Shown one piece after another: positions 50,141 through 61,745 of a stretch of 64,000 nucleotides of DNA. The notes below the pieces were generated by a model. That model was not told where the DNA came from. It worked only from the letters and a program-made list of their open reading frames with translations, and did no database searches. The stretch is taken from NCBI GenBank assembly GCA_016946835.1, contig JACVTC010000008.1, positions 313,501-377,500 of the forward strand, given 5' to 3'. Made by a program: the position numbers and the translations under genes. The stretch comes from Neocallimastix lanati (nom. inval.) (taxonomy: Eukaryota > Neocallimastigomycota > Neocallimastigomycetes > Neocallimastigales > Neocallimastigaceae). The first letter of the stretch is position 1. Every line of letters begins with the position of its first letter.

Positions 50141-50470
50141 ATCATATTTTTTACACAGTACACCATTTCAATATGAGGATGATAGATATTACAGAAGATA
50201 TCCTCAATTTCAAAGAAATTTCAAAGAGAGTGTTAGATTTAGACTTTAAAGCATCATTCAAATTTATATAAATGATTTAATGAATATCATCGAGATAACG
50301 AATATTACCATAGATATCGATTTTAGTGGGTTCATTATATTCAATTGCAATCAAGTATTTTTCTTCCTTCTATCGAAGTTTTCAATCTCAAATTTTTTAA
50401 ATTCTGTTGCTTGTAGATACATAATTCCAAGATGTTTGTGACAAAATTGGATTGTGTTATCTATAAACTA
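50141..50470 (-). pseudogene. Unidentified coding relic, probably a host gene
   Basis: On the minus strand, after an acceptor-like …TAGTTTATAG at about 50464, the frame reads 'CHKHLGIMYLQATEFKKFEI', then shifts by one and continues 'KYLIAIEYNEPTKIDIYGN' and 'IRYLDDIH' to a stop near 50278. A further open stretch follows (…IEDIFCNIYHPHIEMVYCVK…) to about 50150. Codon use and composition are protein-like and not Asn-rich, unlike retroelement linkers. The plus strand also has a 32-codon frame (MRMIDITEDILNF…), so strand is not certain. I do not recognise the family. Confidence 0.35.
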
Positions 50471-50479
50471 TTTTCAAAA

Positions 50480-53220
50480 AAGAAAAATAGAATTTTATTA
50501 AAAAATATATATTTTAAAATTTAAAGAGAAATTTTAGAGTTAATATTATTATTGTTTATTTTTATTTTATTTATTCTAGCTATTTAATATTCAAAGTTTG
50601 AAATTATTACAATTGTTTCAATATTATCATTTTTTTATTATGTATTTCTAGTGTTTTATAATAATCTCAAAAATAAACTACTAATTAATTGTTTTTATAG
50701 TTATTACAATTTTATATTGAATAAATATATTTAATGTCTATATAATTTATTTTATAATTTTATATATTTTTTATTTATGATATTAAATTTATATTTTTAT
50801 TCTTTATATACATTTATCTTTTTAAAATATTAAATAATTATTTATATATTTAATTTTCATAAATATATCTATAAAAAATTATATTAAATTATATAAAAAT
50901 AATTTTATTATTTCAATAAATATTTTTTCTTATATAACTATTTTAATTTATTATTTAATATACATTATATTGTTAGAAATAATATTAAACATAATTTAAA
51001 TTTATTTTTTATTAAAAAATAAAACTGAGCTAATAATAGAATATATAAATTATTGAAATAAAAGAATGCTAAAAACTATTGATTGAGAAAATTAAACTAT
51101 AAAGTTGATAAAAATGAATTAACGTTCAATTAAATATTTAATTAATAATTCAAAAATTTTTTCCTAAAAGATATTATATATTAATTATATTGAAAATTGT
51201 GAAAAATCTCATATTTTTATTTTGTTTTTGTAAAATTTCATTTAGTAATAAATATCAACACATAATTGAAATAGGTAATTAAAAAATAGATAAATGACTT
51301 GAAAAATATTTATTGGAGTATTAATTGTTGATAAGGAAGTTTACATAATTTAAATTTTGACTTTTATAGTAAATATTTATTTCAAATCAATTTAAGAGGA
51401 TAAAATAATAAAATTTAGCGATGATCATATTAAAATTAAAGTATATGTTGAAATATAAATCAATATAATTTAATTTTATTCAAAATTGGAAAATGAAGAT
51501 AATTTAAATAATTTTGATAAATTATATTATTAATTAAAAATTGTTAATATATACAATTTAGTATATAAAAATATAAAAATAATATGTCATTACATATTAT
51601 TTTTAAACAAATTTGTTTTAAAAAAAAGATAAATAATTCAAATTTAAGACAACTTATATTTTGCATCTTTCAAAATTTCAAGATTAATTTAAATTAAATT
51701 TTATATATATAAATTATAAAAATTAATTTAAATTTATATACAAATTAAAGAAAAGATGATGAAAATATTTGCTATTTATTTTAAATGAAATCATAATATT
51801 ATTTGTAGATAATTAAATATATTTATCATTATAAAATAAAAAATAATTAATAAAAATATAACAAAATAATTAGAATAAACATTTTAATGGATTTAATTAT
51901 TAATTTGCAGAATAAAAAGAAATAAATTAAAATATACATAAAATTATATTTTATATGAATTATGTTATAAGAAATAGATAAATAATATTTTAATTTTTGA
52001 AAAACATTTAGGCTATATATTTTTTTATTAAAAGTGTAAAATTTTTAAAATATTTTTATAATATTATGTTTTTTAAAATATTAAAAACTTGAATAAACAA
52101 AATCTGAAAACAAATTTAATATTATAATATTAATTCTATTATATCTTAATTAATTAAATTTGTTTGTATTATGTTCATTTTCAATAATTTTGTATTAATT
52201 TTATTTAATTTTATTAATAAAATCATTATGAATGTAAATAAATTAAATACAATATATACGTAAATAAATATAAATATAGAAATTATTTATATTTATATTA
52301 TTTAAAAATATTTTATAATTTGTTTTCTAAAAAAAAATTAAGATTTATATAATTTCCAGTTAATAATCAATTTTGAGATTTTTTCAATTTCTAATTAAAT
52401 AATTTCTAATATCTTAACATTTTCATAAACAATAGTTGAAAATAAAAGATTAAAATTATTTTTATTATTAACAAAATATTAAAATCAATTAATATATAAA
52501 ATACAATTTTTACTATTACGTTTAAAAAATATTTAAATTTTAATTATTTTTAGTAAAAATGAATAAATTATTATAATAAAAAAAATAATTTTAATTTTGA
52601 AATGATTAATATTTACTTATTTCATTACAAATATTAGTAAATGAAGCATATTTAAACATGATTTCATCTTTTAAATAATAATATTAATTATTAATTTTTT
52701 GTTTTCTTTAGTTTTTTTTTTAAAGTATGAAAATGACCTTTTTCTTTATAGAAGTAAATTTTAATAGACAACTTGTTCATTTTTTAGTTAACACTTCAAT
52801 ACTTTCTTGATATTTTGGTATGTTATTAGATTCAATTGTTTGAAAATTTTCCTTTCTTCTTTTAGGATAAAATTTTGAGGTAGTATTGTTTTAATTATGT
52901 CTCGAATTACTAATAGTGTTAAATTATTATTTATTAATCAGTTAATATAATGTTATAACTGATTAATAAAAGTTCCAATATAAAAATATATATTGTGAAA
53001 TATTACACTTATTTATTGTTTTTAAGTAAGAATAATTATTAGTATTTATCTGTAATTGAAAGTTCAAGAAAATAAGTTTTCTTTCTGAAAAATGAATCGT
53101 ATATAAAAAATAATAATAATTTTTAATAAAATAGATCTTTCTGATTTTATCGATCTGATTAATTGACCGATAAAATGCTAGTAATATCTTTAATATTCTA
53201 AATATAACAAATAAACAATT
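50480..53220. other. Long AT-rich gene desert
   Basis: 2.7 kb, almost pure A/T with no ORF over 60 codons, no repeat ends with duplications and no RNA gene that I can support. Confidence 0.5.
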
Positions 53221-53241
53221 AATATTTTAGAAAAAATGTCT

Positions 53242-53310
53242 ATCAAACTTTCAGTGTTATCATGGTTAGCTTACTTTTGAACCATAGCAAACAATTTTCT
53301 GGGTTTTGAA
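53242..53310 (+). other. Decayed tRNA-like sequence
   Basis: GTTATCATGGTTAGCTTAC (A-box-like) is followed about 30 nt later by TCTGGGTTTTGAAATA (decayed B box). The spacing fits a tRNA-derived module, perhaps a remnant of a SINE or of an LTR such as D or H. No cloverleaf. Confidence 0.3.
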
Positions 53311-54545
53311 ATATTAAAGAAATTTTAAATCAACTCTTTATTTATTTATTTATTTAGTAAATTTTATAATAAATTACACTTTAATTGTAAATAAAGTCCA
53401 CCTTAAAATATTCTAGTTACTTCTCTAAAATAAAAATATTAATAATCAAAATCAAAAATAAGCAAAATAATAAATACAACTATAAACGAATTATTAACAT
53501 TTACTTAATTCCATTGAAAAATATAAATAAATGTAATATTTTCATTATTCAATTATTCTTTATTATTAAATTTTATAATATATAATATTAATTTATTGCT
53601 ATATTAATATTTATGTTCTAGTTTTTTTTAATAATCATATTAAATAATTGAAAATTTTATTATAAAACATATTTTATTTTCTTTAAACATTTTTATTGTA
53701 AGATTAAAAATTTTACATCTTTTAATAATTCTGAAACACCTAGTTTGTACTTTTTAATAATAACTTTAATAAAAATTATTATTAATTTAATAAAATTAAA
53801 AAGGATAATTATACAAAAGGTGTTTATTATAACAATTACAATAAACCAATAACAAATGTTACAAAGAATCATTTAAACGAAGGAATTTTTTTTTATTCGG
53901 TTTTTAAATTTTTTTATAAAACTTGCTTTATTAAATTATAAATATTTTATATTTCTAATAAATGTGAAATATTAATTATTGTCATTATATTGTAAATCTC
54001 TTATCTAGAAAAAGATTAATAGAAAAACCTAAACAAGTGATCAACATATTAATTAAATAAAACCAATTACTTCTAAGAAGTGATTGGAAAAAACCGTTAT
54101 TAACCGATTTGATAATGATCAAAAATAAAAGAATAAAATAATAAAAGATATTTCAATCATAAAAAAAAATTTATCCTTTTAGTTCCCTTTTAAGAACTTT
54201 ATATTAATAAAAATAATACATTAATTATATTAAATTACATAATAAGCAAAATAGAGAATATTTTATTACTATTTTATAAAATATTAAAATAATATTGATT
54301 AGTAAATAAATATTATAAAAGAGTTTTAAAAAACATATTTTGAATTTTTATTTAGTTATTCATTTATTCATATCAATACGCTACTTGGCGAAATGCAACG
54401 CTTCGTATATTTACTATTAATTACTGAATATATAATAGAATACATAATAGAATACATAACATATTTTTTATAATTAAATGAATAAAATAAAATAATAAAT
54501 TTTATAATTAAATATGATATTTAATAAATTATTATTAATATATAT
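53311..54545. other. AT-rich stretch, partly similar to 14.2-14.9 kb
   Basis: No gene. 53990-54130 shares AAATAAAACCAATTA and AACCGATTT-type motifs with 14560-14610. Confidence 0.4.
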
Positions 54546-55157
54546 ATTAGTGTTACCTCTGATTCTATTCTTTCTTCTATTTTAAATTATGTTAAAAAAT
54601 TACTCCTTCCTTGATGGTAAAGTTAGTCTTAAAAGATAAATCTGAAAAATTGCTTGAGGTTATAGAAGATAAAACTCAGAAACAAGACATTATTTTAAAA
54701 GCTCATATTGTCGGACATGAAGATGTAACAAAGACACTTGCATGAGTTAGAAAATCCTATTATTGTCCTGGTTTAAAAACAGATGTCGAGAAAGTGGTGA
54801 AAACGAGTTTAATGTGTCAATGATACAGGCCCTCCCCCATTCCAAAGGGTACTTCTATTATTCCAACTCAAGTAACAATACTATTTATTAGAATGGTCCT
54901 GGATATTTTAGTCCTTTGACAAAGTCATCAAACAGAAATAAATACATATTTGTTATTGTGATTATTTTACAAAATGGGTGGAAGCCAAGGCTACATAACC
55001 CATTGAGACAAAAAATATTATTCGATTTTTAAAGGATTTTTTTTCAAGACTGGTCTTCAGAACATTAGAAGATTCATTAGACACCATAGGTTAAGGAAGC
55101 GATAACTAATATACAATTTACTCATGCATACTGGTTAGAAAGGTCAAAGTCCGCTTT

Positions 55158-56617
55158 TGTAACGATATCAGCATCTGATACGGGCTGGGGTTGAAACACT
55201 AAGATATTCAAAACAAAAAAAAAAATAAATATTAACACATAACTATAAAAATAAATTTGGAAACAAGAAAAAAAAATTAAATTTTAAAATATTCTTTATT
55301 TAAATTTAAAATTAAAATTATTTGTTCCAAGTATTAAAAGAAAGAAATTTATTCTTCTTTTTATACTTTTATTTTAATATATTTTATTTATTATTAATAT
55401 ATTCTTTATAAAAAAACTATTATAACTATTTTATTTTAATTTTTAACTATTATTTTAAATTATTTTAAAAAAAAAATAACATTTATTAAATTAAAATATA
55501 AAAATTAATTTAGAGATTGTATCACGAAGGGCATTCCGGGCGGTAGCTTCTTCTTGATATTGTTTTCAGAGAGAGAATTATACAGAATTGATATTTTCTG
55601 TATTTTAGATCTTTTTTATTATTGAAATTCTGTATTTTAGTTCATTTTTATTTTTAATAAAGATTTAATTTATTTTTGATTTTTGATTTATTTTTTAGTT
55701 TATTTCAAAGGTTTAGAAAATATTATACAGAAACTTATAATTCTGTATTTTATATCAAATATTTATTGAAATAGGTTTTTATTATTCTTAATATAATTAA
55801 TAAGAATTAGTAATGATTTAAATATTATATAATTTTTAATAAGAATATTTAATAATAATTTTTATTATTTAATATTAATAAAATATTTTTATTAGAATAT
55901 TTAATAATAATTTTTGTTATATTTAATATTAATAAAAGAAATTAATAAGAATATTTAATAATAATTTTTGTTATATTTAATATTAATAAAAGAAATTAAT
56001 AAGAATATTTAATAATAATTTTTGTTATATTTAATATTAATAAAAGAAATTAATAAGAATATTTAATAGTTTTTATTTTATTATTATTAAGAGTATTTAA
56101 TAGGAAATACAAGGTATTTAGTGACACCCCGTATCACATCGTTATACCTTGGTTATCGTTACTCAATGGTGCCTTACATAATAAATGTCACTGGTTCTAA
56201 TCTTATCTTTTACCTTTTAGAATAAAATATTTATTTAGTTATTAATTTTTTCATTCATATATTATTATTAAAAATATATGAAAGAAAAAATTAACATTTA
56301 TTTATATATTTATCATGGATTCATTTAATTATAACCAATCATGTATTTTAATTATAAAATTTTTGAATATAAAAATCATCTATTATTGTTTTATTTTGAC
56401 TCTTTGAGTCGATATTAACAAAGTAACGTATCTTAAAATTAATATTAACTAATAAATAATATAAAACCATAATTATGAAAATATTAAATAATAAAATAAT
56501 TTAGTGCAATGATATATTTAGAATAAATAATAAAAATCTCACAGTTATTAGTTTTGTATATTAGTGAACATATCTACAATGACCTAATGAGATAAAATAA
56601 ATCCCAAATTTGTTACA
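55158..56617 (+). repeat. D4: tRNA-like repeat, family D, split by LTR B
   Basis: D4 starts TGTAACGATATCAG and ends TTTGTTACA, inside the element A relic, with a 4-bp duplication GCTT (55153-55156 and 56618-56621). Because the host sequence is known from element A, the insertion edges are clear. Total D length without LTR B is about 495 bp. It contains TTATCGTTACTCAATGG (A-box-like) at 56154 and a decayed B box (ACTGGTTCTAATC) near 56190. Confidence 0.75.
55176..56136 (+). repeat. Solo LTR B (copy 2), nested in D4
   Basis: 961 bp, TGATACGGGCTGGGG…CACCCCGTATCA, 4-bp duplication CATC (55172-55175 and 56137-56140). Near its end a 50-bp unit (AATATTTAATAATAATTTTT…AATAAAAGAAATTAATAAG) is repeated about four times. 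Confidence 0.88.
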
Positions 56618-57222
56618 GCTTCGAATATACTTCATAAGAATAAATCGGGAGATTTAATACTAATACGATAAATTAATAGAAATAAATTAGAACCATTTTA
56701 TATTGGACCTTTTAAAGTTTTAAAAGCTTCCAAATATAACACTTTGGTTTTCCATACGTTAGAAGATAAACGAATATTAGAAATATTTATATAAAAAATG
56801 AAAAGCCATACATGGTAACAATATAAAATTGTAAATTTTTTCTCCAATCACATATAAAATTTTCTTAAACTAAATAATATATAAATTCAACATTTATTTA
56901 ACCAAAATAAAAAAATTTTTTATTACCTCAAAATTAAAGCAATATTCTTTTTCAAAATTAAAAATAAATGGCCATTTTTTAATAATATTATAATTATATA
57001 TATTCATTATAAAAAAATATATATAAACATTTAAATATTATTAATATTACTAATGAATATTTTAAGCTATCCCAAAGTGATATCTTAAGGGATAGAGTTT
57101 TGATAAAGAATTTTCAAGATATTAAGTAAATTTTATGAAAAAATGTAAACAAAGAAAATGTATACAATATATCAAATTAATGTATTAGAAAATGATATAA
57201 AACGCAAATAAAAACTTTATGT

Positions 57223-57458
57223 TGAAAATTAAATGGAAATTGATCAATTTAAATTACTTTATTAACTTCATTTATTTAAAAATAATATAATATACATTTT
57301 AATATATGTTACATAGATCATAAATGTATTACAAAAATATTTATAATGTAGCGAGCCACATTTTACATACATAAAATTACTTAATAAAATTTACTATATA
57401 AATTTATATAACTATATAATTAATAATAAAATAAGAATAAGATTAAACTTTATTTTCA
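57223..57458 (-). repeat. 3' LTR of copia-5
   Basis: 236 bp with inverted ends TGAAAAT…ATTTTCA; preceded on the element strand by a purine tract TTTAGGAGGGATGT (57459-57472). It is inserted at or in the LTR A remnant. Confidence 0.65.
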
Positions 57459-58754
57459 ACATCCCTCCTAAAGTTTAATATTATCTAAAATTTTGCAAAT
57501 AAATTTATTTTGAAATTATTCATTAATTTTCCATTTAAGAATTTTGTAAAACCATCGGTTAGATTATTCGTTGTTTTTATATATCTGATTGTAATAATAT
57601 TAATTTCTATTAATTCTCTTATTTTGTGATATCGAATATTAATATGTTTTGATTTTGGATTTATTGTATTGCTTTCACAATTGAATATTGCTGCTTGATT
57701 ATCTGAATTTATTATCATTTCTTTTTTTTTTACTCCTAATTCGTCAAATATATTTTTTAACCATAAACACTCTTTTGCACATTCAACAATTGCATAATAT
57801 TCACTTTCTGCCGTTGATAAGGCTTTGCATTGTTGTAATTTTGAATACCAACTGATGGGACCTGAATCAAAGTTGATAACATAACCAGTAGATTTTCTGG
57901 TATCATTATCTCCTGCTTAACCAGCATCTACATAAATGTTTAAATTTTTATTTTTTGTATACTTTATACCATAGTTTGGATTACCTTTCAAGTATTTTAT
58001 AATCTTTTTCACGTTTTCCCAATCATATAACGAAGGCTTACTTGCATCCCTAGATGCTTTCACCACTGAAAATAATATATCTGGTCTTGTGCATGTTGCT
58101 AGATATAAGAGGCTCCTTATTACTTGTTGATATTTTTTCGTATTAAATAATTTTTTTTTCAATTTTATATCTTGAGTAGGCATCATATTCGATTATCGGT
58201 TTTAATTCATTAAATTTAAATTTGTTTAAAATGTCGTTTAAGTATTTTTCTTGATGAATTAAATAACCATCGTTTAATTTTTCAAATTGAATATCAATAA
58301 TGTATTTTATTTCTCCTAAATCCGATAATTCAAAATATTTAGTTAGTAAAGTTTTAGTATTATTTATTTCAATATCTGTACCTGTTAATAGTATGTCATC
58401 AACATATACACATATTAAACATACTATATTATTGTTTATATCCCTTTTAACATATATACAGGGATCACTTACTAATCTTTTAAAATTTATTTTCAATAAT
58501 TTATTATTTAATTCATCGTTCCAAGCACGACCGGATTATTTAAATCCGTAAAGTGCTTTATTCAATTTCCATATGTATTTGTTGTGGTCTTTATGACCTT
58601 CTGGTGGATACATATATATTTCCTCTTTTAATTTCGCATTTAAATATGCTGTTTTTACGTCCAATTGATGTATTTTGAAATTATTCTGGACGCCAAGTGC
58701 TGTGAGTAATCTTAGCGATTTTTGTCTTAATGTGAGAGAGAAAGTTTTATCGTA

Positions 58755-58811
58755 GTCTACCCCCTCCTTTTGTGTATAACCCCTGGTTATACACAAAAGG
58801 AGGGGGTAGAC
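58755..58811. repeat. Perfect 27-bp inverted repeat (3-nt loop) in copia-5 RT
   Basis: Arms 58755-58781 and 58785-58811 are exact reverse complements, joined by CCT. One arm encodes GYTQKEGVDY in the RT; the other is an inverted copy of it. Confidence 0.95.
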
Positions 58812-60469
58812 AACTCTGGCCTTTCTCTTATCAATATTACCATCGGGTTTTAATTTGTATTTAAATATTATTTTTGGGGTAATTATATTGGTCCCCTCTT
58901 TAACTTTGTTTACTTTTGTAAATACCTTTAACTTTTCTAAACTATTAAATTCATTATTTAGAGCTTCCAGCCACAGCTCTTTATCACTTTTATTAAATAT
59001 TTGAAATTTTTTGGTTCACTTAATAATACTGTGTTATTAAAAGCGAAATTTTTGTCATATTTTAGACTATATTCATTCAAATTATTTAATTTATTTTTAT
59101 TATCTTTTTAATTATTTTTAATTTCTTTTTACTTTTTAATTTTTTATCCTTTTGTTTTCTTTTCTTTCCTTCTTTATCTTCTATTTCAATGTAGGATAAT
59201 TTATTTTCTTCATTTAGATTTTTATTATATTTATTTACTTTATTTTTCCTTTTTATTTTTGAATTATTATTATTAGAAAATGAGTTGTTAGAATTGTTAA
59301 TTGAATTTGTATTTAAATTTAAACTCATATTTTTTAAATTTGAGTGGAATTTATTATTTTGATTAACTTTTATATTTTTATTTTTGTCTTTATTATTTTC
59401 TGTATTGTAATTATTAATTTGATTTGACGAATTATTTGCTAATTGTTTATTTATAATTTTTTTATTTAAATTTAAATTCTCATTTAACTTTCCATTATAA
59501 TTACTTATTTGGATATTTTTATTCTCACTCATTAATCTCTCTTTATTAATAGTTTCCTTTTCTTTATTGTTGTATCTGTATCTGTATTTTGTTCAGTTAT
59601 TTTTATTTCGTTGTATACCTTTTTATTTAATTGTTTGTTTACATTTTTAGAATTTAAATTTAAAGTTGAATTATTAAGTTTTTTATTTACATTTAATTCA
59701 TTTCTTTCAATCAATTCCCGTTCTTCCTGTTTGTTATTTTTAATTCTGCTATTCTTCTTGGTTTTATTTTTAATTCTTGAATTTTCTTTTTATTTATTTA
59801 ATGTTTCTTTATCTTTAGTTAAATTATCTACATTTAAATTATTTAAAATTATATTTTCGTCTTTATCAACATTCATTTTGTTTTGTTTACTTACGGCTTC
59901 ATTTTGTATTGCTTTAATTCCTGTTTTATTTATTTTTTCTTCTTCTTTATTATTATTTAAAACATTTTCTTTATGATGTTCATTTCCAATAATTAAATCT
60001 GTTGAATTTAAATCAGTTTTTTTATCATTTAGTAAATTATTATTAAAATTTCTTAAATTATTTAAATTATTATTTAAATTATTGTTTAAATTTAAATAAT
60101 TATATTCATTTTGAAAATAATTATTATTTTCTTTTTGAATATAATTATGATGATCAAAATTTCTAAAATTCTTCATGTAAGGATATAAAGTAATGTGAGG
60201 ATTTAAAATAAAAGGATTATAATAATATGGAACTAAATTATAATTATAATAATAATAAAGTGGATTTGAATTATTATATTGGCTATTAAGATCGAAAAAA
60301 TTTTGTTGTGATCATATGAAATTTTATTTTAATCATATATTAATTTATTTGAATTAAAATTTTGATATAAATTATTCGGATACATATTATAATAATTAAA
60401 GTTATTATTATTATTATCATTTGAAATATCATTCGAAGGAACTTCAAAAGGAACCTTTACAACTTTGTT

Positions 60470-60600
60470 ATTATTATGATCATCATAATTATTATTATTT
60501 GTATTATTATCATTATTATTATTATTGTCATCATTGTCATTATCACCATTACTATTGTTATTATTGTTATTATTATAATTGTCATTATTATCTCTATAAG
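60470..60600. repeat. ATT/AAT-type microsatellite encoding an Asn/Asp run
   Basis: Repeated TTATTATTAT and CATTGTCATT motifs; on the element strand they encode Asn/Asp runs at the end of the integrase frame. Confidence 0.7.
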
Positions 60601-61114
60601 AGTAACTATGAAAATCTATTCTATTATTATCATTTTCGTTATCATTGGTAAGATCTTCAATTTCTGGAATAGAAGAAGTGGCCTTTGTACATCCGGGGAC
60701 ATCTTCAAAAAATTCAACAGCTTTAGTTAATATTACTTTATTATTTATTTTATCATATATTCGAAATGCCGTTGGGTTAATATCATACCCTATGAAAATT
60801 CCGGGATGTGTAGAATTTTCAAATTTTTTTCTATATTGTTTTAGTGCATAAAAGAATACTTGGCAACCAAAGACCTTTAATTTATTATAATCGACCTTTT
60901 TTATTTCATTTTCATATAAAATTTCATAAGGTATTTTATTGTTTATACCTCTGTGTGGAAGTCTGTTATGTATATAATTAGCCGTTTTTATGGCGTCTTC
61001 CCAGAATCTGTAATTTAAACGGGCGTCACGTAAAAGTGCTCTTGCAGAATGAATAAGTGTTTGTTGAAATCTTTCTGCTTTTCCATTTTGTTGTGGGTTT
61101 TTTGGGATACTAGA

Positions 61115-61728
61115 TGTAATGAATCCGTCAATTAAAAAGATTATAACAATAAAAAACATTTTACAATTTAAACAAAAAAGTAAATTCTTTTATTATTAAA
61201 TTCTTTTTATTAATTATATATTTCTTTTATGGTATTAACTATAAAATAGTTAATAACTAATACATCGATTTAATTGAGAAAAATTACATGTATTTATATT
61301 TTTTCTTATTACATTATTAATATATCATGTTATTTAATAATATATATAAAACTATTTATTTATAAACAAAAGATTTTTTAATTAATAATTTTTATTATTT
61401 ATTAATTTACTAAAACTAAAATTAATTTTTTAAACTCTTTATTTTATTTATTATTTTAATACTTATAATAATTTTAATTATATATTTAATATTGAAAAAC
61501 TATTTTTATAAATATTAACTATTTAAGATTATTCCTAAATTAATATTTAACTATTTAAAACTAAACTAAGTTAACTAAACTAATTAAAAAATATTTTCAA
61601 TTTAAAAAAATAATTAAATTTTATTTCAATAAATTTTATATTAAAAAAATAATTCATATACATTAAATAAATTAATTGTACGAAAAATTAAGCTATTTAA
61701 TGTATTAAAGATTTATTAAATCTTTACA
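61115..61728 (-). repeat. 3' LTR of chromovirus G, inserted in copia-5 integrase
   Basis: 614 bp; on the plus strand TGTAATGAATCCGTC…AAATCTTTACA. It matches solo LTR G (17577-18197) in inverse. The first codons of the copia integrase ORF in this area (MFFIVIIFLIDGFI) are LTR sequence. Confidence 0.88.
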
Positions 61729-61745
61729 ATCTCGCCCTTTAAGTC
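61729..61745 (-). promoter_or_regulatory. Polypurine tract of chromovirus G
   Basis: Element strand TTAAAGGGCGAGAT, directly before the 3' LTR and overlapping the end of pol. Confidence 0.65.

Larger units (their letters stand above)
54546..57201 (+). pseudogene. Decayed second copy of element A (integrase part, PPT, LTR start)
   Basis: 54549-55157 is homologous to element A integrase from about codon 'DSIPAPILDYV' to 'LERSKS' with large internal deletions: 'QKQDIILKAHIVGHED' and 'KTDVEKVVKT' are readable, stops and frameshifts abound, and the DDE core is mostly lost. It is split after AAGTCCGCTT by repeat D4 and resumes at 56622 (CGAATATACTTCATAAG) with the C-terminal GPF domain (YIGPFKVLKASKYNTLVF) to a stop at 56824-56826. 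A PPT context (CTATCCCAAAGTGATATCTTAAGGGA, 57068-57093) leads to an LTR A start at 57101, lost after about 100 bp. Confidence 0.85.
57475..61114 (-). pseudogene. copia-5: Ty1/copia integrase, long linker, RT and RNase H
   Basis: Minus strand from 61114. Integrase C-terminal half 60400-61110, with NPQQNGKAERFQQTLI (third catalytic residue Glu in 'AER'), ALLRDARLNYRFWEDAI, KLKVFGCQVFFY and GIFIGYD; the first two catalytic Asp lie beyond the chromovirus G insertion at 61115. Then 1.3 kb (59086-60400) of Asn/Lys-rich linker, unusually long. RT: GYTQKEGVDYDKTFS (about 58770), QLDVKTAYLNAKLKEEIYMY, YVDDILLTG (about 58410). RNase H: KYQQVIRSLLYLATCTRPDI (about 58120), ALSTAESEYYA, DNQAAIFNCES, ending at 57485. 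Stops near 58536, 58143 and 57917. A perfect 27-bp inverted repeat interrupts RT at 58755-58811. Confidence 0.88.

Noticed and set aside
50160-50260. Arg/Tyr-rich plus-strand peptide (QYEDDRYYRRYPQF)
   Set aside because: Short, closed on both sides and in competition with longer frames; no support as a gene.
60421-60730. Tyr/Ile/Cys-rich plus-strand ORFs
   Set aside because: Antisense of the Asn/Asp microsatellite in copia-5.
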